5,564 nucleotides of DNA from Mageeibacillus sp. UBA5747 (lineage in GTDB: Bacteria > Bacillota > Clostridia > Saccharofermentanales > UBA5734): the NCBI GenBank assembly GCA_002419145.1, contig DIFN01000075.1, positions 28,770 through 34,333 on the forward strand, read 5' to 3'. Both the position numbers and the translations under genes were made by a program. Below, piece by piece: positions 1-4,329 of this stretch. The notes under the pieces were generated by a model. The model was not told the DNA's origin. It made no database searches and saw only the letters and a list, made by a program, of their open reading frames with translations. How positions within the stretch are numbered: the stretch's first letter is position 1; each line of letters begins with the position of its first letter.

Positions 1-116
1 TTGCTTCTTGGAGCCAGAAGAGATTTTTCAGGCGCTTTGGCGGTGATTTGCGAGAAATCAGCCACGGTCATCTGCCTTCTGGCGGGAGAAGTCGGATTAT
101 AGCTTTTGACTGCCAT
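1..116 (-). CDS. rplB: 50S ribosomal protein L2 (uL2), N-terminal fragment
   Basis: This is the first 38 codons of ribosomal protein L2; the rest lies beyond the left edge of the window. L2 is a primary 23S rRNA-binding protein of the large subunit, needed for subunit joining and the peptidyl-transferase region. The visible N-terminus begins MAVKSYNPTSPARRQMTV and continues through a KSLLAP segment at about residues 31-36, matching the conserved L2 start (K-Y-x-PTSPxRR-x-MTV, then EKSLLAP). The start ATG at 114-116 is preceded by AAGGAGT with an 8-nt spacer. It lies 33 nt after the rplW stop, in the standard S10-operon order, so it is almost certainly cotranscribed with rplW. The gene is cut only by the window edge; I see no sign that it is broken. 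Confidence 0.96.
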   Translation of the reverse strand, partial: MAVKSYNPTSPARRQMTVADFSQITAKAPEKSLLAPRS

Positions 117-149
117 CTTGTTTCACTCCTTCTTCTAGGGCGCCCGGCA

Positions 150-503
150 TTACTGGCCGAACCCAAATTCCTCGATGGTATTTTTGTATTTCTTGCCGGC
201 TGTGGCGGATTTACCGCCCTTTTGCAGGTAGGAATCAGCTTTAGGGTCGGTGTCGATGGTCACGACAGCTTTTTTCCAGCTGGCGGTCAGACCGACGTGG
301 ACACCCTGACGCTTGGTCTTGCCGTCATAATTGGCGGTGTTGACTTTCAGGACCTTGACGTCGAACAACTGCTCGACGGCCTTGCGGACTTCGGTTTTGG
401 TGGCGCCGACGGCAACTTCAAAGGTGTATTTGCCCAGAGCGGCATCCGCCGTACTTTTCTCAGTGATGACCGGACGTCTGATGATCTCATGTGCGGTGCT
501 CAT
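150..503 (-). CDS. rplW: 50S ribosomal protein L23 (uL23)
   Basis: L23 binds 23S rRNA domain III and sits at the polypeptide exit tunnel, where trigger factor and SRP dock. The 117-residue product has the family pattern: an N-terminal IIRRPVITEKST segment (residues 7-18), a KYTFEV strand, the KTEVRKAVEQLFDVKVLKVNT core (36-56) and a SWKKAVVTI strand near residues 75-83. Glu15 in ITEK aligns with the trigger-factor docking glutamate of E. coli L23 (VSEK). The usual family length is about 95-100 residues; this protein has roughly 20 extra C-terminal residues, basic and then ending EEFGFGQ. The start ATG shares one base with the rplD stop (TAATG), and AGGAGG lies 10 nt upstream inside rplD, so translational coupling to rplD is likely. 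Identification is firm; the function of the tail is unknown to me. Confidence 0.97.
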   Translation of the reverse strand: MSTAHEIIRRPVITEKSTADAALGKYTFEVAVGATKTEVRKAVEQLFDVKVLKVNTANYDGKTKRQGVHVGLTASWKKAVVTIDTDPKADSYLQKGGKSATAGKKYKNTIEEFGFGQ

Positions 504-1126
504 TATACATACACCTCCTGGACTTTTAGGATCGCTTCCTGGGTCACAACAAACTTGTCGAACTTGAGAATGTCAAAGACATTGATCGTGTTGACCAGGG
601 CGGTCTTGACGCCGACAATGTTGCGGGCCGATTTCTCGATCTTCTCATCGCGGGTCAGGGTGACGAGCAAGGCGGATTTGTCAACACCGAGCTTGCCGAG
701 GACCTCTGTCATGCGCTTGGTCTTGATCTCAGCCATTTCCAGCTTGTCAATGACCACAAGGCTGCCGGCGGCAACTTTGGTTGACAAGGCGGATTTCAGG
801 GCCAGACGGCGGACCTTCTTGGGCAGGCTGTAGCTGTAATCACGCGGCTTAGGGCCAAAGATGATACCACCGCCTACATGCTGGGCCGAACGGGACGAAC
901 CCTGGCGGGCACGGCCGGTTCCCTTCTGACGATAGGGTTTCTTGCCACCACCGGTGACTTCACTCCGGGTCTTGGTCGAGTGGGTGCCCTGGCGGCGATT
1001 AGCCAGGTAATTGAGAACGGCGCGATGCAGCACGTCCTGGTTCGGCTCGATGCCGAAGATGGCGTCGGATAGTTCAAGACTGCCCGTCTTGATGCCATCC
1101 ATGTTGTATACATCAACTTGTGCCAT
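503..1126 (-). CDS. rplD: 50S ribosomal protein L4 (uL4)
   Basis: L4 binds 23S rRNA early in assembly, and its extended loop lines the constriction of the nascent-peptide tunnel. In gammaproteobacteria it also represses its own S10 operon through the mRNA leader. The 207-residue length is typical. The diagnostic loop is clear: RRQGTHSTKTRSEVTGGG (44-61), KKPYRQKGTGRARQGS (62-77) and the GGGIIFGPKPRDYSY stretch (85-99), followed by KKVRRLALKSALS (103-115). The C-terminal Rossmann-like half runs to KVQEVYV. The start ATG follows AAAGGAGG with a 9-nt spacer, 25 nt after rplC. The stop overlaps the rplW start by one base. Nothing in the protein looks damaged. Whether this L4 acts as a repressor here cannot be read from the protein. 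Confidence 0.97.
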   Translation of the reverse strand: MAQVDVYNMDGIKTGSLELSDAIFGIEPNQDVLHRAVLNYLANRRQGTHSTKTRSEVTGGGKKPYRQKGTGRARQGSSRSAQHVGGGIIFGPKPRDYSYSLPKKVRRLALKSALSTKVAAGSLVVIDKLEMAEIKTKRMTEVLGKLGVDKSALLVTLTRDEKIEKSARNIVGVKTALVNTINVFDILKFDKFVVTQEAILKVQEVYV

Positions 1127-1151
1127 TGTTATGCTCCTCCTTTACGCCATC

Positions 1152-1775
1152 TCACTTGGACTTGACAGACGACATGATCTCGACCAGGCCGCCTTTGGGT
1201 CCGGGGACAGCGCCCTTGATGACGATGATATTGCGTTCGCCGTCAACCATCACGACATCGAGGTTCTGTACGGTTACATTCACTGCACCCATGTGGCCAG
1301 GCAGCTTCTTGCCTTTGAAAACACGGGCAGGGTCGGTGTTCGGGCCCATCGAGCCAACGCGACGGTGGTACATGGAGCCGTGGCTTTCCGGTCCACCGGA
1401 CTGGCCGTGGCGTTTGATGTTGCCGGCAAAGCCTTTGCCCTTGGAGACACCGCTCACATCGACTGCATCGCCAACGGCGAACATGTCGGAGACTCGGATT
1501 TCCTGACCGAGGGTGTAGTCAGCTTCGGACTTGAATTCACGCAGGACTTTCCTGGTCTCGACACCTACTTTGGCGAACTGGCCTTTGTGGGGGCGATTGG
1601 CTTTCTTGACTGCGCCGTAGCCGATCTTGACTGCCTTGTAGCCGTCATTTTCGACCGTCTTGTTCTGAACGACAACGAGTGGACCGCAATCAATGACCGT
1701 GACCGGAATTGAATTGCCTTTGTCGTCAAAAAGCTGGGTCATCCCTGCTTTTTTGCCAAGCATGTACTTTTCCAT
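1152..1775 (-). CDS. rplC: 50S ribosomal protein L3 (uL3)
   Basis: L3 is an assembly-initiating large-subunit protein whose extension reaches towards the peptidyl-transferase centre. The 207-residue product starts with MLGKKAGMTQLFDDKG (residues 5-20). It carries the long extension SKGKGFAGNIKRHGQSGG (111-128), then SHGSMYHRRVGSMGPN (131-146) and RVFKGKKLPGHMG (151-163), ending in a VTVQNLDVVMVD core (167-178). In E. coli the Gln of the GQN tripeptide is methylated by PrmB; here the aligned tripeptide is GPN (144-146), so that site is absent. I believe this is usual in Firmicutes. The start at 1775 is set by AAGGAGG with an 8-nt spacer; Met5 is an alternative with a worse spacing. It lies 100 nt after rpsJ, the widest gap in the ribosomal block, and that gap contains inverted repeats described separately. 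Confidence 0.97.
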   Translation of the reverse strand: MEKYMLGKKAGMTQLFDDKGNSIPVTVIDCGPLVVVQNKTVENDGYKAVKIGYGAVKKANRPHKGQFAKVGVETRKVLREFKSEADYTLGQEIRVSDMFAVGDAVDVSGVSKGKGFAGNIKRHGQSGGPESHGSMYHRRVGSMGPNTDPARVFKGKKLPGHMGAVNVTVQNLDVVMVDGERNIIVIKGAVPGPKGGLVEIMSSVKSK

Positions 1776-1875
1776 TCTCTAAACCTCCTTGGTTATTGGT
1801 TCGCCCGTGTCCCGGGTGAACATGACCAGAACGACAACACAGCTTGGTCTGTCATGTTGTCGTCTATGACAAGCC
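1776..1875 (-). other. rpsJ-rplC intergenic spacer with interlocking inverted repeats
   Basis: This 100-nt spacer lies inside an otherwise tightly packed operon. Three inverted repeats are visible. First, 1856-1863 pairs perfectly with 1831-1838 (ACGACAAC / GTTGTCGT on the minus strand), extendable to 9 bp by including a T-A pair (1855/1839). Second, 1848-1855 pairs with 1822-1830 (ATGACAGA / TCTGGTCAT) with one bulged G. These two are interlocked, arm order 1-2-1-2, with no spacer bases, so they are more likely alternatives than a simple pseudoknot. Third, 1799-1807 pairs with 1813-1821 (GTTCACCCG / CGGGCGAAC, one A-C mismatch) as a hairpin with a 5-nt loop, ending 8 nt before the AAGGAGG site of rplC. 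No U-run follows, so it is not an intrinsic terminator. The pairings are seen in the sequence; a role in mRNA processing or in setting rplC translation is inference. Confidence 0.5.
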
Positions 1876-2187
<312 letters not shown>

Positions 2188-2255
2188 GGTCTGTGGTTCC
2201 TCCTTGGTTTGCTGCTGGTCAGTCATCAACCTTGCCGGGCGTTTCTTCCTCTTCC

Positions 2256-2307
2256 AACAGAAAACCCAGTCTAAACGCCTCGAATCTCTTGAGGCTGTCG
2301 CGCTGGG
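2256..2307 (-). terminator. Candidate transcription attenuator in the rpsJ leader
   Basis: On the minus strand CCCAG (2307-2303) pairs with CTGGG (2269-2265). Inside it GCCTC (2295-2291) pairs with GAGGC (2281-2277); the two helices are separated by a 7 x 7 internal loop and capped by a 9-nt loop. Directly after the stem comes TTTTCTGTT, a short U-rich run as in an intrinsic terminator. An upstream ATGCCTCG (2324-2317) can pair over 8 bp, one of them G-U, with CGAGGCGT (2282-2275), which would break the hairpin; this is the layout of an antiterminator. Against the idea, the internal loop is large and the U-run is interrupted, so termination would be weak. It lies about 70 nt before the rpsJ start. 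Confidence 0.3.
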
Positions 2308-2398
2308 CCCATGCCGGCGAGGCATACGCTGCGATCATCAATGAACTGCCGCCCAATTTCTCATGAATCGGACTGACTCCTCCGAAGTTACCCGTTTT

Positions 2399-2415
2399 AC
2401 GGCCGCAGCGGCCGT
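2399..2415 (-). repeat. GC-rich 8-1-8 palindrome in the rpsJ leader
   Basis: ACGGCCGC and GCGGCCGT form a perfect 8-bp inverted repeat around a single T. Short flanking arms CCGT (2420-2417) and ACGG (2395-2392) can extend it across an asymmetric 1 x 3 internal loop. As RNA it would give a very stable hairpin with a 3-nt loop. No U-run follows on either strand, so it is not an intrinsic terminator. Being about 70-85 nt downstream of the predicted transcription start, it could be an RNA hairpin or a DNA operator; the sequence does not decide between them. Confidence 0.55.
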
Positions 2416-2442
2416 GACGGCAATCTCCGATATCATCGTCTG

Positions 2443-2481
2443 ACGAGCTTTGCCAACGCATAAAACGGCCGGCAAAGTCGC
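2443..2481 (-). other. 5'-end hairpin of the predicted S10-operon transcript
   Basis: GCGACTTTGCC (2481-2471) pairs with GGCAAAGCTCGT (2454-2443): 7 perfect base pairs (CTTTGCC/GGCAAAG), then one bulged C and four more pairs including a G-U. The loop is 16 nt. It begins within a few bases of the predicted transcription start, where such a structure can protect mRNA from 5'-end-dependent decay. The lower stem competes with a small local palindrome TCGTCAGACGA (2446-2436). The pairing is directly visible; its role is inferred. Confidence 0.45.
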
Positions 2482-2490
2482 GCAAAAACT

Positions 2491-2519
2491 AATATAGTAC
2501 AATCTGTTCAGGAATGCAA
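2491..2519 (-). promoter_or_regulatory. SigA-type promoter of the S10 ribosomal operon
   Basis: Reading the minus strand, a -35 box TTGCAT (2519-2514) is separated by exactly 17 nt from a -10 box TATATT (2496-2491). The boxes match the consensus TTGACA and TATAAT at four and five of six positions. The predicted transcription start is about 2482-2485, just after AGTTTTT. The local AT-richness contrasts with the GC-rich flanks. It lies about 60 nt after the hslO stop and about 300 nt before rpsJ, so it would drive the whole ribosomal block. Confidence 0.72.
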
Positions 2520-2581
2520 GCTTTTCCAAGCAAGATTCAGCAATTTCTTTCAGATGATGCTGCACCTCTGACAGGGGCTCG

Positions 2582-3529
2582 TCAATCAGCTTCGGCGGTC
2601 CTTGGTTTGATTATTGCAGTGAGCAGGTCTTGCAACTGTTGCTGGCTGAAAGGGTAATTTTTGGAGCAAAAATGGCATTCCAAGTTGATACCCTCCGGGT
2701 CCTGGGCCAGTTCGGCAAGCTCCCGCGCGCCCAGAGCGATCAAGTTGCGCTCCATCCGTTCGCGCGAACAGGTGCAGGCATAGGCCAGCGGTTTGTGGGA
2801 TAAATACCGGATCTGGGGATCGCCAAACAGTAAATCGAGGATTTGGTCCGGGTTGAACCCCTCCTGCATCCAGTAGGTCACTTCCGGAAATTCACTCAGC
2901 CGTGTTTCCAGGTACTGGATTGTTTCTTCCGACGCGTCTGGCAGCATCTGAACCATGAAGCCACCGGCATGGCTGATGCCATTGGCATCGACCAGCACAC
3001 CCAGGCCAACCGCCGATGGGGTCTGCTCGGATGCTGCCAGGTAATAGGTGATGTCTTCGGCAATTTCACCGGAAACCAGTTCGACTTTGCCCATGTAAGG
3101 TTCCCTGAGGCCGAGGTCCTTGATAACGGTCAGGGTCCCCTCCCCGACGGCCTGGCCGATGTCGAGTTTTCCGGGCCGCTTGTGCAACGTCTCGACCACG
3201 GGCTGATTACAATAGCCGCGCACTGTCTGGTGGCCTGTGCCGACGACGGTCATGCCCTGAAGCGGACCGTTCCCCCGGACGATGGTGGTGATGCTGTCAG
3301 TCTCATTTTTCAAGCTTAGCTCGGCCAGGAGCAAAGTCCCGGTCATCAGTCGCCCCAGGGCCACCGCGGCCGTCGGGGACATCTGGTGAATGTCCTGAGC
3401 TTCCTGACACAGATGGGTGGTCCGGCAGGCAATGGCGCGCACCTGGCCATTCAGGGCCAGGGCGCTGACCATGTAATCATCAGTTGTCAATTCAGGCAGG
3501 GAAGAAAATGCAGGGGCTGGGTCATTCAT
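2582..3529 (-). CDS. hslO: Hsp33 family redox-regulated molecular chaperone
   Basis: Hsp33 is a cytoplasmic holdase. Under oxidative plus unfolding stress its zinc-bound cysteines form disulfides, the C-terminal switch unfolds and the protein binds unfolding clients. The 315-residue product has the N-terminal core, with the ALGRLMTGTLLLAELS helix (57-72), IVRGNGPLQGMTVVG (83-97) and VRGYCNQP (103-110). The C-terminal switch has all four zinc cysteines: CTC at 252-254 and CHFC at 285-288, 30 residues apart, within the family's CxC-x(27-32)-CxxC spacing. A proline- and acid-rich stretch of about 15 residues precedes the usual start, slightly longer than typical (about 290-295 residues). The start is supported by AGGAG 6 nt upstream and by the 4-nt ATGA overlap with the methyltransferase gene, which implies translational coupling. 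No intrinsic terminator is evident downstream. Confidence 0.96.
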   Translation of the reverse strand: MNDPAPAFSSLPELTTDDYMVSALALNGQVRAIACRTTHLCQEAQDIHQMSPTAAVALGRLMTGTLLLAELSLKNETDSITTIVRGNGPLQGMTVVGTGHQTVRGYCNQPVVETLHKRPGKLDIGQAVGEGTLTVIKDLGLREPYMGKVELVSGEIAEDITYYLAASEQTPSAVGLGVLVDANGISHAGGFMVQMLPDASEETIQYLETRLSEFPEVTYWMQEGFNPDQILDLLFGDPQIRYLSHKPLAYACTCSRERMERNLIALGARELAELAQDPEGINLECHFCSKNYPFSQQQLQDLLTAIIKPRTAEAD

Positions 3530-4311
3530 CGGGTGCTCCTCTGGCGGAAAATATAGAATTGACGTTCACTTGAGCCGCTAGTCGGGGCCAAAGTCAATTC
3601 GCCTGTCCGGGCAATAAATTCCAGACCAGCGCTCTGGGCCGCCTTCTGCAAAAAAGTATGGTCATAGTACCGCTCAGCTACTTCTTCGTCAAATCGCTCA
3701 TAGCGGCCATCATCCGCGCGGGCAAACCAGGTCAGACTGGCCCGGGAGATCTGGCTTTGCGGCCGGAAATGGTTTTGCCAGACCAGTGTCAGATTTTCAT
3801 AATCCTGGATGATGGTGCGATTGCCCCGAGTCTGGGCGAAATGACGCCGAGTTCCGACATCGGCAACAAATAAGGCTCCCGGGTTGAGGTAGTTGGCGAG
3901 CAGACGGAAAACTCGCCGCACAGCCTCCGGCTGGATCAGGTGGTTCAAGGTGTCCAGGAGGCAGGTCGCAAGGTCCACGGTGCCATATAGCTCGAAACGG
4001 CTGAAATCCTGCTGCAGGAACAAGGCTGAACTGCCGCTGTCCTGAGCCTTTTCCCGCGCAGCCTGGAGCATGGCGGCGGAGTCATCGATCCCGATCACAT
4101 CATAGCCATGCTGTTCCATCTGCAGGGCGAACGTACCCGTGCCACAGCCGAGATCCAGCAGAATCGGACGGCCCTCGCGACCGTCACCGGACCTTGTTCT
4201 CTGATGGTAGCGCTGGTCGAGCAGGAAGACGAAATCAGCCCAGCCCGGGTAATCCACCGCATGCTGCAACTCATCATAATGACTGGCCAGCAGTTCATAT
4301 CCGTCAGACAT
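3526..4311 (-). CDS. Class I SAM-dependent methyltransferase, YqeM-like
   Basis: This 261-residue protein is a Rossmann-fold methyltransferase that should transfer a methyl group from S-adenosylmethionine to an unknown substrate. Motif I is LLDLGCGTGTF (51-61), the SAM-binding glycine loop. The acidic ribose-binding position is in VIGIDDS (72-78), motif III is QQDFSRFEL (100-108) and motif IV is the CLLDTLNHL segment (117-125). The N-terminal YELLASHYDEL and the C-terminal ERQFYIF resemble the Firmicutes YqeM-like group, whose substrate I do not know. There is no membrane segment or signal peptide. The start gives a family-like N-terminus, though the upstream ribosome binding site is weak (AGGTTGG about 13 nt away), unlike its neighbours. 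It lies 18 nt after the protease gene and overlaps hslO by 4 nt, so an operon is likely. Family confidence is high, specific function low. Confidence 0.88.
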   Translation of the reverse strand: MSDGYELLASHYDELQHAVDYPGWADFVFLLDQRYHQRTRSGDGREGRPILLDLGCGTGTFALQMEQHGYDVIGIDDSAAMLQAAREKAQDSGSSALFLQQDFSRFELYGTVDLATCLLDTLNHLIQPEAVRRVFRLLANYLNPGALFVADVGTRRHFAQTRGNRTIIQDYENLTLVWQNHFRPQSQISRASLTWFARADDGRYERFDEEVAERYYDHTFLQKAAQSAGLEFIARTGELTLAPTSGSSERQFYIFRQRSTR

Positions 4312-4329
4312 GATGATGAACCAACCTGA

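Larger units (their letters stand above)
2188..2484 (-). promoter_or_regulatory. Predicted long 5' leader of the S10 operon mRNA
   Basis: Between the predicted transcription start (about 2484) and the rpsJ start codon lie about 295 nt with no convincing protein gene. The stretch is rich in inverted repeats, in transcript order: a hairpin at the extreme 5' end (2481-2443), a near-perfect GC-rich palindrome (2415-2399), a small ATGCC/GGCAT hairpin (2324-2311) and a two-tier terminator-like hairpin (2307-2265). The rpsJ ribosome binding site follows at 2205-2199. S10 operons are commonly feedback-regulated; the known E. coli leader is controlled by L4, and that RNA class is thought to be restricted to gammaproteobacteria. 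I do not recognise this leader as a known family. The extent depends on the promoter call; regulatory function is inference. Confidence 0.5.

Noticed and set aside
141..148. GGGCGCCC palindrome in the rplW-rplB gap
   Set aside because: It is only 8 bp with no room for a loop and no U-run; it is likely chance in GC-rich sequence.
48..833. A 261-codon plus-strand open frame opposite rplW and rplD
   Set aside because: It is wholly antisense to two firmly identified ribosomal protein genes, resembles no family, and lacks a convincing ribosome binding site. It is a shadow of GC-biased codon use on the other strand.
1011..1712. A 233-codon plus-strand open frame opposite rplC
   Set aside because: It is antisense to rplC, spans the rplD-rplC gap and has no recognisable domain.
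2188..2325. Upstream extension of rpsJ, for example from the in-frame ATG at 2226
   Set aside because: S10 proteins start with the short segment before KIRIRLKA, and the well-placed AAGGAGG supports the start at 2187. The ATG at 2226 has no properly spaced site.
2399..2415. The GC-rich palindrome as an intrinsic terminator
   Set aside because: Neither strand has a T-run after the stem (AAAACGGG on one side, GACGGCAA on the other).
2338..2565. A 75-codon minus-strand frame starting with GTG between hslO and rpsJ
   Set aside because: It has no clear ribosome binding site, its codons are AT-richer at third positions than the neighbours in the first half, and it runs straight through the -35/-10 promoter. 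It was judged fortuitous.
2521..2581. A rho-independent terminator for hslO
   Set aside because: Only a weak, mismatched stem (GCCCCT/AGGTGC) is present just after the stop and no U-run follows it.
2843..3319. A 158-codon plus-strand open frame opposite hslO
   Set aside because: It lies inside a gene with full Hsp33 motifs on the minus strand and its translation has no family resemblance.
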